NCBI GenBank assembly: GCA_013397795.1
Contig: VZTJ01001450.1
Location: 218,820 to 282,819, forward strand
DNA: 64,000 nucleotides
Direction: 5' to 3'
DNA from: Orthonyx spaldingii
Lineage: Eukaryota; Chordata; Aves; Passeriformes; Orthonychidae
The translations under genes were made by a program, and so were the position numbers. Positions 38,061 to 49,385 of the stretch are shown one piece after another (positions within the stretch are counted from its first letter, which is position 1; each line of letters begins with the position of its first letter). Under the pieces are notes generated by a model, which did not search any database, was not told the origin of the DNA, and saw nothing but the letters and a program-made list of their open reading frames with translations.

Positions 38061-41000
38061 ATATGGAATTCTTTTGGTAGGGACAGCAGACCACAGTCTT
38101 TGGTTTCTGTGAGCCAAAAGCAGCCCCCTCCCCTTAAAAACTTGGTCTGTGTTAAAACCAGAAAGCCTTCTTCACCTTTTATAATTGTTTATTTGAAGGA
38201 ATTATCCAGCAGCTCATACTTTTTACATTAAATTAAAACTTTAGGTGTGTTACAGACAACTTTTCCTAAAATGTAAGAGCCTGGAGGGCACAAAATTTAA
38301 AACCCAGATCCCCTGTTTCTTACCAAATAACCATGTCCAGCTACATCAGCCATGGGAAGTAAATCTGTATGCACCAGTGAATGCTCTGAACTGGATTAAA
38401 TACAGACAAAGAGCTGGAGTTCTTTTAGCTTTGTCCACTTTTTCTTTGAGCTCCTACAGTAAACTGTCAGTACTTGTTTCTCCCTCTCTCTCCCTTTGCC
38501 ATTTGCCTCTGGGAAATAGTTTGTGTGGAGAGAGCTCGAGCTGGCTCTCTCTGCTGATGTTATCTTCAGATGCAGCACCTTTGGGCACTGCCATGAGGAA
38601 CAGAACAGGTTTTCTCTCTGGTTCAGTTTTGCAGGGAATGTGTAGGGTTGGCCATGTGAGGGTGGCAGCTGCAGCTCTGTTGGCCCAGGGCTGGTCCCAG
38701 CTCCCTGGTCCTGGGGGCTGGCTGGGCTCCTGCCCTCAGTGGACCCAGCAGAGTGCTGGGGTGGCGTGGCACGGGGGTGGCTGCGGCCCACGAGGCAGGG
38801 GCAGTGCTGCTGCCCTGCATGCTGGGGGCACGGTGCCTGCGGGAGCAGGGACGGGGGTCCCACCCTGCTGGGGGCACAGGGGGCTGGGTCTGTGCTTGGG
38901 GTGCTCAGAAACCCCGCTCACACCCACGCAGGGTGACTCAGAGTCTGTCACCCCCCTCACTCAGGGGTGCGTCCTGGGTTCCCAGCACCCACTTCAGCTG
39001 AGCTCCCAAAGGACCCCTCATGTTCACCCCTGTGGGGCCAGGGACTGCCCAGCCCTGGCTCAGCCACCAGAGCTCTGCAGCCCTCGGAGCCAAAGCTGTG
39101 CTGAAGAACCTACATCTCAAATGTGGAACTCATCGCACCTCCAGATCATCCCAGCTCCAACAGGATTTCCATGAAAACTGGATCAATCCACAGCCACACC
39201 ACGGGGCCTGAGGCCAGGGACCCTCCCCTGCTGCAGCCAAAATAACCCCGGAATTTAGTGAGACAACAGACACCAGCTCCTGTCCGATCAGGGCCATGAT
39301 CTTGCCTAATCTTGTCTGACATCAGATCACCTGGGTCAGGAAATCCCTGTCTCCTGCAAATGTCTGCACACACACCTGGACTAGGGGTCAAGGAAAGCAC
39401 AACTGTTGGCAAAACGAGTGAGGTTTTCACTCCAGAGAAGAACGTGGCAGGGCTTGGAGAGAGGCCACAACCTCCACAACCTTTCTGTGGGCTGGGGAGG
39501 GCTGTGGACAGATGCCCCTCTCAGCTGGTGGAAGGTGAGGATTTGTGATGTACATTATTACAGAGGCAATTGCAGCTCCTTAAACAAGACAAAGCTCCTC
39601 AAACTTCAGGAGTATTGTTGAGATACATTTGCTTTTCTATTGAAAAGGATTCATTGAATAAAAATAATGTTTTAAGCTAATATAATAAAGTCATGTCTTA
39701 TTTAGTCTTTCAACAAAATAACTTGAGAACCAAATTATGTGTAGAGCAGCTAGCAGTGAGGTGCAGAGTGAGACCAGGCATGGAAAAGGGCACTGGGTGC
39801 ATGGGTAGCACTCACTGGACAGACAGCAAAAGGACTGTGTCTCTTGAAGTTACTAGGAAATGTCTCTGCCACTGGTTTTATCCAAGTGTGAGATTAATCT
39901 CAAAAGGATGCTACTGTTTAAGTAACTTGCAGCACTGTTCTAACACCAACGCTCTGAAATTTGAGGGCAGTACAAGTCAAGCTGGGTGGTTTTTGATTGG
40001 AAAAAAAAGAACAGGAGAGAGCACAAAAAAAGGAAATTGTGCTGTCAGAGACAAATCCTACGAAATCTTTAAGAAATGTGAGAAACTGCATAAAAAACAC
40101 TCAAATGCAAGCTTAAAATTAGCAGAGGTGTACTTAAACAGAAAAGATGGAAAATATTCCCATCAGTGGATGGCCACCAACTGAATTCACAGGGCTGCTG
40201 TCAGATGTAGAAGCACATTTTGCACTGATATCCTCTGGCAACTGACTGGGAAGAGCTTGGAAACGATTGTGTCCCGCACTGAGTGACTCATTCCAGACAG
40301 GCTTTGATACCTCACTTGAACATCTTATGAAGATCTTATTAAGCACAGCCAAAAGATTTTTTTTCTCATGTTTTTGATAAGTAAATCTGTGCAAAAGAAT
40401 ATCTGAAGTCAGTATCAAACAATTTTGGTACTGAACACCACCAGCTGTGACTGTCCCAGAAATCCTGCTACCCCAGCCTGAACCATTTTTTCTCATTACA
40501 AGAATTTTTGTGTTTTAAATAAAAAATGAGTGGGGAATCCCCACAGCATGTGACCTACATCAATCAAACCACCTTTGCACTTTCCTTGGAATGGGTGTCT
40601 CAGGAAAATCAGGCAACCTGCTGGTCTGAGGACTGATTATGGAGAGAGCCAGGAGCATTCTGATAAATGACACCTTGCTGCAAACACCACAGCTGGGTGG
40701 GATTTCCCAACACCACCATCTAACTTCACTAAGGCATATTCTGTTCCAAAGAGCAGAAACACTTTTTCCAGATTTGAAGTCATGATACCCTCAAAAATGA
40801 AGACTTCAGAAATTTTATACTCTCGTAAGTTCAAACTTTTGTGTCCTATTTCTGACTTTTCTCTATGCTACCCAAAGCAAGAGCTGCCTTTCATTTCTTA
40901 TATGCCCTTTATAGGGTTTCATATTTATTTTTGTACATTCTGCATGGAATATTAGTTGCCCTTTAGTTCATCTTTATTAAAAATTGATCATATGCAGCAA

Positions 41001-41540
41001 TTATTTTTGAAATGCAGCTTCTATTTCCACAGTGCATCAAACAAATAAGGAAAAGGTTATTAGTTAGACTTTCTGCATGGTCACAGCTCTCATGCAAACA
41101 GAATGAGATGCTCTCCTCTTTGCCTGGGTAAGTTGTGCTGTTTAAATCACAGGGCTGGTGCCCTTCACTCACTGCCTAACACTGTGCAGAAGAGCAAATG
41201 AATGAGAGCAAGGCCAGTAAAAGCTGAGAGGAATGCAGCAAAAAATATTTTCTCCTGCATATTTTTCTTATACTTCTGATAACCTCCGTGACTTTCTGTA
41301 TACTAAATCAATTTATCACCACTTTTGGGTCCAGAAAATAAATTTCACAGAATGCTTTTATAGTTGTTATTTTTGAAGAATAACTGAACTTGGGACAAAA
41401 GGAACATAACTGGTTTCAAAGGGTGAGATTTAATGGGATGGATTCTCACACGACCTAATTAATGCTCTTCTCAAACCATAAGACCTGACTCTTGCCTTTT
41501 TTCAAGCTGGAGGAGCTGCTCTATAAAATCAAACAAGGTC

Positions 41541-41765
41541 ATAATACCTCAGAACCACAGAAACATTTAGGAGGGAAAAGCCCTCCCAGACCATGGAGTC
41601 CAACCTGTGTCAAATCCCCACCTTGTCCCCCGCCCAGAGCACTGAGTGCCACATCCAGGGTGTCCTTGGACACCTCCAGGGATGGGAACCCCAAACCTCC
41701 CTGGGCAGCCCCTTCCAGTGTTCAACAACCCCTTCCATGAAGAAATTCTTCCTAGAATTCCTCCT
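41541..41765 (-). mobile_element. CR1 LINE fragment (3' end)
   Basis: The plus strand reads as the reverse complement of a CR1 3' region: an agaaccacagaaac start, then blocks matching gagtccaacc, gtgccacatcc, acacctccagggatgg, ctccctgggcagcc and gaagaaattcttcctag. The element is therefore in minus orientation, in intron 3, and diverged. Confidence 0.8.
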
Positions 41766-41880
41766 CAGCTCTGTCACTGAAGGATCCTTCTAGGAGAACA
41801 CCTGATCTGCTCTTGGGATAAACTGCCCAAACCCTCTTGGCTTCACAAAAGTAACTGCAAGTGGATGCTGTGCATGTGGT

Positions 41881-42123
41881 TCTCCTCTCCTCTCCTCTCC
41901 TCTCCACTCCTCTTCTTTGANNNNNNNNNNNNNNNNNNNNNNNNNNNNNNNNNNNNNNNNNNNNNNNNNNNNNNNNNNNNNNNNNNNNNNNNNNNNNNNN
42001 NNNNNNNNNNNNNNNNNNNNNNNNNNNNNNNNNNNNNNNNNNNNNNNNNNNNNNNNNNNNNNNNNNNNNNNCTTCGCTTCTCCTCTCCTCTCCTCTCCTC
42101 TCCTCTCCTCTCCTCTTCTTTGA
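41881..42123. repeat. (TCTCC)n microsatellite with assembly gap
   Basis: Five exact TCTCC units (41881-41905) lead into a 151-base N run (41921-42071), then more TCTCC units (about 42078-42114). The 14 bases just before the gap (41907-41920, ctcctcttctttga) recur at the end of the right-hand repeat (42110-42123). The true array length is unknown. Confidence 0.9.
41921..42071. other. Assembly gap (151 N)
   Basis: The sequence is an unbroken run of N inside a simple-sequence repeat in intron 3. Confidence 0.99.
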
Positions 42124-45100
42124 GGATAGCTCTCTGATATCTCTCTGATAACAGCTGCAGGACCCTGGGACTCCTCCTTGCCCCCTCATCTCTCCCCTGA
42201 ACAGGTTCCAGCTCTCCCCAGACAGAAAGGACCTGCACTCTCATCTCTTTGCTCATCAAATTGCAAATCAAAACCATGAATTCCCGAGCGGAGCTGCAGC
42301 CTCAGGTCGAGTTTCCCATACTTTCAGGGGACGTGGTTGTGACAAAGTTTCTGTGTCACGTTCAGTGCAAATCCTCCTCACCCACCCTTCCACAGGATAT
42401 GCTGTTAGAGAAGCTTTTCTCAACTGCAAATATCCAAACTAATGCTTAGGAAAGTTTAACATCAGGAAAGAGACTGAGAGCAGCATTTTCCCACTCTCTG
42501 TTGGGAAATGGGGGGTCCTGGAGTGGCCCTTTGTGCTTTCTCAGTCGCTGATGACAAAAGGTCACTGTTTGAAAGGTGGCCTGGCAGTTTATCGAGGGGT
42601 GACTGCTGGGATGGTTCTGCTACAGCTGCCTGCAGCACAACTTGCCTTTGGGTTCTGGGGGGTTTTCTAGTTAAAAGCAAGGCAAATATTTTAAGAGAAA
42701 AAATGGAAATAATTTGAAAACATAACTGTCAATGGGTTTGATAAACTACTTGTTTTTGAAAAATAACTCTTGTGAGACACATTATCACCTAGATTAGACT
42801 GGATCAATGCAGTGCCAAGTAAGTGTCATCATGGAGGAAGTTTAAAGATCTGTCATAAAAAGAGACTTGGAAAAAATAGTTCTGAAAAAAATCTGGTTTC
42901 TTGTAATGTGCTTTCACTTCTTGTTATTAGAATATAGCTGAATTGTCTTAAAGACATTCAGCATGAGATTTTATATTCTACATTTAAATGAAAATGTGAT
43001 TTCCTAGCCCCTTACTGAAATGGGATTGTGAGATTAAGGGAACGTTTATCTAGGATCGTTATTTGCTGCTGTCCAAGCAAAACTGACACTGTGTACATGA
43101 TGGATTTTAGCCTGTGAAATACTGAACAGCTTTGTTGTCTGGCCTACCTGGGCATTTGTAGGATGAAGCTAAAATAGGCAGGGAATGGGGTGGTGGTACA
43201 GAGTTACAGATAGAGTTGTTGGTTATATTATCTACCTTACCTTCCTATCACTACATAAGTTTTCCATAGTACATGTCTTCCCTTCCAAAAAGATACTGGA
43301 TAGAATGTTCGTGCCAGAAGTGAATAAAAGATGAAGATGGAGGAGTTTTGGAAATGGAGAAACAGCGTGGTGTTCACTGACACCAAGACAGTTTAGAAAG
43401 AAAATGAGACAGCAATTTTTCTGCCTTTTGACATGCTACCCACATAACATTTCTTCTTAGGTCATATCCACCTTCCTTACATTCTGGTCACCAATTAAAA
43501 ATCACTCTAAAATACTGATACTTCCAATCAGGACTCTCTAAAATGGTGAACTGTGTGCTATTGCTACCCATTAAAAATGTCATGATTGTCCATTGCTAAA
43601 AACATCATTTTTCTTAATCCCTGCTTCAGCCTAGAAGCTCATCCCTGCAGTCAATGCATGGATCAGTAGAGTGAATTCAATGAAATCTAAACTGAGCAAA
43701 GTCTGCTGACCTTGACCCCTTCAAAGTCAATACAATTCTCCCAGCAGCCTATGTCCAGGGTGTCTGGTTTAAGTTTTGATCTTGGGAGAGTGATCTTCAT
43801 CCATTCTCTGGGCTTCTGAATGAAGATGGCATTAAGAAGTTAACTGTGCTCACAGTTTATATTTTAGCATGTTATTTCTTAAGGAACAGGAAACAGTCCC
43901 AGATAAAAGGAACTAAATTTAATTAAGCTCCTCAATGTGGGGACACAATGAGTTAAAGTCTTGGGGTTATTCAGACAAGGATGGCACTGCTGCCCCTTGC
44001 TTTGGGCTTTGTCATGGAGCCTGAGTCATTCTTCACATAAAAAAGACACAGGGAAAACAAGAAATGACACAACTGGAATTTTTCCTCGTCACAGCGGATG
44101 CACAGGGAGAGGAATGATCCAGGCCTGACTCATTCCCACTGAACTTCACCTTCCGTGGGACTCTCTCCACTGCTGGGGAAGCTCTCCAGCGGAGTGGTGC
44201 TGGCAGTAAAGAACTGTGCATAAAGAATTGTGTATGAAGAACTGGGAGCCACCAGGTAGAGCACTTTGACAAATGCTCAAGCTGTCAAGAGAAAAGTTTC
44301 CAAAGAGTGATGGGAACCAAGAGAGCAGCCTCGCTGGTTCCAGACAACTAATCAGGAAACACCTCTTGTGCTAAACTAATAAAGCCAGGTACTGGCAGGA
44401 GTAGGAGCTGCAAAATATTATCACTTCATATTGCTTCCAAACATTTCCAGCCAATAGCCACACAGAGTTAATGATAGGCTCATTTAGCTGCATACCAAAC
44501 TGTGAGAGTTAACCCTCAGGTACCCAGCAGACAATCACACACAGGACAGTATTTATCATGCTGGAAAATGTTTATAAATTTTAGTTCTCCAAGACAGTAG
44601 TTTCAGTTTAAAAAAGTGCTTTTCCTTTCTATTGACCTGTTACTGAGCTAGGAAGAGCACCCGAGCTACCTCACACCCACTCCCATTCCCTTCCCACTCC
44701 CAGCCCCACTATTTCCCAGGGATCACACGACCCGGGCTGTGGCAGAGGCTCCAAGCCCATTGCCAAGGGTGGTAGTACCCTGAATGGGATCTCACCAGGC
44801 TGGCACATCAAGCATCAGTGTTACTCCTCCAGTTAATCACCGTGCAATTATGTCAGTTATTGTAAGGCAGAAGCTGGATCACAATGACAGAGTGTGTATT
44901 GTGAACAGACTTCCACACGTGCTGTGTTTACAATTCAAAATATTCATGTTATCATAAAGTAGCATGATTTTGGTGTTAATTGCAATATTCTTGTGAGAAT
45001 AATTATTCCACGAAGATGACTTTCCAATTAAGTTTAATACGTAAGTGTTTTCCCCCTCCAGCTGCAGTTGGGACAATAGGTCCACACTTCCATGTTTTCA

Positions 45101-45299
45101 GAAAGCTCCCACTTATCAGAGATAAGATCCTACCAGCAGAGCCTCTCTCTGAGCCCTGCAGCTGCCAAGAGCAGCACGCCCGGAGCCAGGCCAAGAATTT
45201 TAACAGGGATCTTCTGGCCTGTTCTCAATGAAAATTTGCTCCTATGCAGAAAAAAGTGGAATTTCCTAAATTTATGTGTAATGCCTAGTGCAGTCTAAG

Positions 45300-45442
45300 C
45301 ACAGGGTGCCCAGAGAAGCTGTGGCTGCCCCTGGATCCCTGGCAGTGCCCAAGACCAGGTTGGACACTGGGGCTTGGAGCAGCCTGGGACAGTGGGAGGT
45401 GTCCCTGCCATGGCAGGGGTGGCACTGGATGGGCTTTCAGGT
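45300..45442 (+). mobile_element. CR1 LINE fragment (3' end)
   Basis: It reads in CR1 sense: gtgcccagagaagctgtggc, a ggttggacactggggcttgg block, then agcctgggacagtgggagg and gatgggcttt. It is close to the reverse complement of the 12.25-kb copy. The terminal 3' octamer repeat is missing. Confidence 0.88.
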
Positions 45443-46559
45443 GTCTGTCCCCTCCCTGTGCATGGTCCCACATTTGGTACAAGACCTGCAGTGCTGTGGG
45501 CCAGGCTGGTTCCCTCAGTGCAGCCCACAGGAACTGGAGGGATGCTGGTTCAGATCTGGGTCCCAATCCATGCTGTGACCTTCCTGCTGCCCGGCCCAGG
45601 GACACCCTTTAAGTGCAGCCCCCCTTCAAGTACCAGAAGGCTCAGGCTGATTTCAACAACCAATACTAATTCAAATTAATGCCAGTGCCTTCTGGCACTA
45701 ACTGGGCATGAGAGCCAAGCATCCTCCCTGCAGTTCCCTGAAACCTTTCTATCCTTTCATAGCTCAGTTCTGTGTCCTTCCAGTACCAACAGGCCTTGTC
45801 TGTGTCCTTGGACTAAAAGGCTGTTCTTCATTCATTGATTTTTTAATTGTTTACTTCAAAATACCTGGAAACTCTTTCCATTAAAGCAAAAGTCTGTTCC
45901 ATTTGCACAGCACATGCCAGCAATTATTGCTCTTGGTGAGCATTCAGGGTTTCATGATTTCAGACTTTTCTGTCACCACATGTTAATGACAAGGTTTGAA
46001 CCAAACTTTGGTTTAACTTCCAGTTTTACCAAAGCCTCTGTTAAGTTACAGTCTTAGCTCAGGTAACTGAGTTCACGTTCCTGACGCATCACTGTGAGGC
46101 TCTTGGAAATGTTCCTGCAGATACTTTCAGCTCAGGCTCGAGAGGTCTGGGCTGTAGCTGCAGAGGATTCCAGTTTCTGCCCCTATGACACAGCATGGAG
46201 CAGAGATTCTGCCCCACATCTGAAAACTTGGGTTTAACTTGTCAGAGACGTAATGGATGAGGCTGCACAGTGCGAGATCTCCACCTGAATTTGGTGTACA
46301 CTTTATGTACAAACACAGCCTGTTTCTGCACTAAAAAAGTTCTCAGTGAACTGGCCTAACCATTAGTTTCCTGCTGACTTGGCCAATACCAATCTTCTGT
46401 TGAGTTTTGCTAAAGTGTGGATATGGAAGATCCTAATAATAGGCAAGGAAATGAGTCTCCCCTCCAAGCACTGAAAGACAAATGTGTGCCCATGGGAAGT
46501 GTTGCTAACCGTCCGAAGAGAAAGCCCAAATTAAACCAGAAATTGTCCAGAAACCTGTG

Positions 46560-46830
46560 ACCCAGCCAGTGAGCAAATTAATCATCAAAGCAAACATCTG
46601 ATTACTGCAGTTGTAAAAGGTGCACGATATTAAATTTGGAATTTGGGACCTTTGTTATTTATGAAGAGAGCCTGGCCCTCAGTGCCAGCTATCTCTGTCA
46701 GCAGCATGACAGACTGTCAGCTGCAGTAATCACAGACATGAAATGCATGTTTTGCTCATAATGCCAGAATCCCCTAAAACTGCGACTGCAGGTAAGTGAT
46801 AGCATTTATCATTCCCTAATCTCCGGCGTA
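46560..46830. promoter_or_regulatory. Candidate intronic enhancer with TALE-type motifs
   Basis: This unique, repeat-free stretch of intron 3 has the composition of conserved non-coding DNA. It contains CTGTCA (46695-46700) and a palindrome TGACAG-A-CTGTCA (46707-46719), all matching the MEIS/PREP core, overlapped by an E-box CAGCTG (46718-46723), plus several TAAT cores. Conservation is inferred, not measured. Confidence 0.35.
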
Positions 46831-48159
46831 AATCAGGAATTCAGTTTTCAACCACATGAGATATAGGAGGGAGTTGAAAGCCAAAATACAAGTAGGACCA
46901 TGTATCACCATTTCTGATTAGCTGAAAGTGGAGGACAAGTGGAATGAAAATTCATTCTTGTGGATTACAGTTCTTGTGCAGTCCAATTCCCTCTCATAAT
47001 TTAGACCAACATTAATGCTCCCTTTATCTTTGCTCTGGGCTGCTGAGAAGATGCAGAGCTTGTCTGTCAAGCTTGGACTTGCTTTAAGACTATTATCTAA
47101 AAAAGTAGGAAAGCCATAAATAGTGCTTTGATCCTTTCAAACACAAACAAAATGCTGTGAGGGTGCAAGGGACGTGTATTTCTTTTCACACGGAGGAAAC
47201 TGCCCAGCAGAGCCTTGGTTGTGCTCTGAAACACAGGTTGGGATTTTTGGAAGCTCTCAGCTGTGTCCTGTGGTCCCACCAGCCTCAAAGGGAGCTTTCC
47301 CATTCAGTGAACTGGATTTACTCCAAACTCAGAGCTTGGCCTTTCTGGGAATCCTGCTGCCCCCAGCCAGCGTGCGCTGACAGAGCTGCCAGGAAAGACT
47401 TTGTGGCATTTCAGGCTCCTTTTCTAATTGCTCTGAAATACAGCTGGGGAGCCAGGCCTTGGGGCTGGAGTGCTTGGAGAGAAGGCAGGGGTTCAGGACT
47501 GGGCTTACCTTGGAGAAATGCAACTGGATCCGGGTCTTTGGATGGACACTCCTCTTTGCCCCTCCTACCAGGAGTTGATGGAATGCTGGGGTCCCTCTGG
47601 AAGACTGGGCTGCCCCAGGCAGGGCCACCCCAGTGGGGCTGCAAGCCCACAAGCTGCACTCCCCTGTCACTGCATATTGTCCTGTGCTTTAAGATTTAGA
47701 GAGAGTTAATTCTTGCAGTGGTGATTGCACACTGTGCAAGAAGGGGAAGATGTTCAGGAAAGTCTCATGGCAGCAATGCCCTGCTGAGGTCAGAGAAGCA
47801 GCAAGTAAAGTTTGCCACAAGTGTGGGATTCTCAGGACATCTTGGGAGAACCCCTGAGCTCCGTGCTTTCCGAATGCCAGTGTTTTTACAGGATAAAACA
47901 TTAAACACGTCAGTCTATTATGATCCCTGCATGAGCCATTCCAGAAACACCTCCTGGGTGCTCACAACTTTGCTTGCTGTTGGCAGCAGCTCTGTCAGGC
48001 ACGTCCTCTGGGAGCCTCAGAGCTGAAGGGGAAATCTGAAATGCTCCTGATTCAGGGGATGGAGACACATTGCAAAGATAGTGCACCTACACATGCCTCC
48101 AAAGAGAAATACTGAATAAAAATCCACCTTGATGTGCTCTTGAATTGCAAAAGCCTTCT

Positions 48160-48560
48160 AATGCAGCCTGTGCCCATGATTTATAACAATGACTCATAAT
48201 ATTGCATTATACTTAATATGATGTAACACTGATGCAAGATGCCATTTGTGGAATTTCAATGTCACAGGGAAAAGGAGAGGAGGGAGCAGTCTGGTCATGT
48301 ACCTTGCTGTGCTGTCAGAATGAAATGTTTACAGCCAAAATGCATAGAGCCTTTCAGTATCTATTTCGCTATTTTTTAGCAGGATAACCTGGAGAATAAC
48401 ATTTTTATTTCCTGGAGCATAAATATATCTCAGACTACATTATTGTGTTACTCACAGTAATTTAATCAACTTTATATTTGAGAAGACAAATTTGCTAACA
48501 GACAATTCAGTCTTGCAATTATACCCCCTCACATGGAAGTTTGCAGGGCAAGTGAGGATT
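48160..48560. promoter_or_regulatory. Candidate conserved non-coding element in intron 3
   Basis: AT-rich unique sequence with many TAAT, ATTA and TTTAT cores and no repeats. The call rests on composition alone. Confidence 0.22.
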
Positions 48561-49196
48561 ATGCCTTTAAATTAATTGAAGCTTTATCTCTCTTTTCTGA
48601 CCCAGCTGTTATGAATTCTCCTCCTGTTCTCACTGTACTGCTTGCTCCTTCCTGCAGTGAATCAGCATTTCAGGAAACACTAATTCAAAGAGGAAAGACA
48701 CCCTAAACTCTGCTTCTGAAGGTCAGAAATCGCTGCTCTCCAGGAGGTTTGACAAATGAGGTGCTGCTCTCGGGCTGCTCGGGGCCAGTTTTGTAGGGTG
48801 TATGTGACCCCTGCTCGGAACTCTGCCCCTTCCCTCCCAGGCAGCCTGAGGACTTGGAAGCTGCGCTACGAAAGCGAGTCCTGCTGGCTTGTCACCCGGA
48901 CAGCGAGAGAAACAGAGTCAGGGCCCTGTCCTTTAGCAGTGAGGGAAGCTGCAGGAGCCCCTGGCACCCCAGGCTGTGTTTGTGGGGTGGGAGCTGCTGG
49001 GAATGGGTCGTGTCTCCCACGCTGCTCCCAGGGGCTGCCCCTTGCTGCATCCTGGGCGTGCACACAGGCGTTTTCCAAGCTCTGCACTATCCAAGCTGCT
49101 AAGCAAAGGAACATGGATGTTCTCCACCTATGACCCTTGAAATCCTCCACATTTGACACCCTTGGTTGTCCCATTTCCAGCAAGAGCTGACAGATT

Positions 49197-49385
49197 ATAG
49201 AATCACAGAATATCCTGAGCTGGAAGGGACCCTCAGGGATCATCCAGTCCAAGTCCTGGCCCTGCACAGACACACCAACTCTCTCACCCTGTGCCTGAGA
49301 CCATTGTCCAAAGGCTGCTGGAGCTCTGGCAGCCTCGGATCCGTGCCCATCCCCTGGATAACTGCACCAGTGCCCTGACAGAGCC
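49197..49385 (-). mobile_element. CR1 LINE fragment with intact 3' terminus
   Basis: It begins atagaatcacagaatatcct and continues gagctggaagggaccctc and atccagtccaagtcctgg, the typical avian CR1 3' end read from the opposite strand. Later blocks (gctctggcagcctcgg) match the long copy at 29343. Confidence 0.88.

Noticed and set aside
38245..39174. 309-codon plus-strand ORF
   Set aside because: It lies in GC-rich intron 3 sequence, has overlapping open frames on both strands, and shows no recognisable domain.
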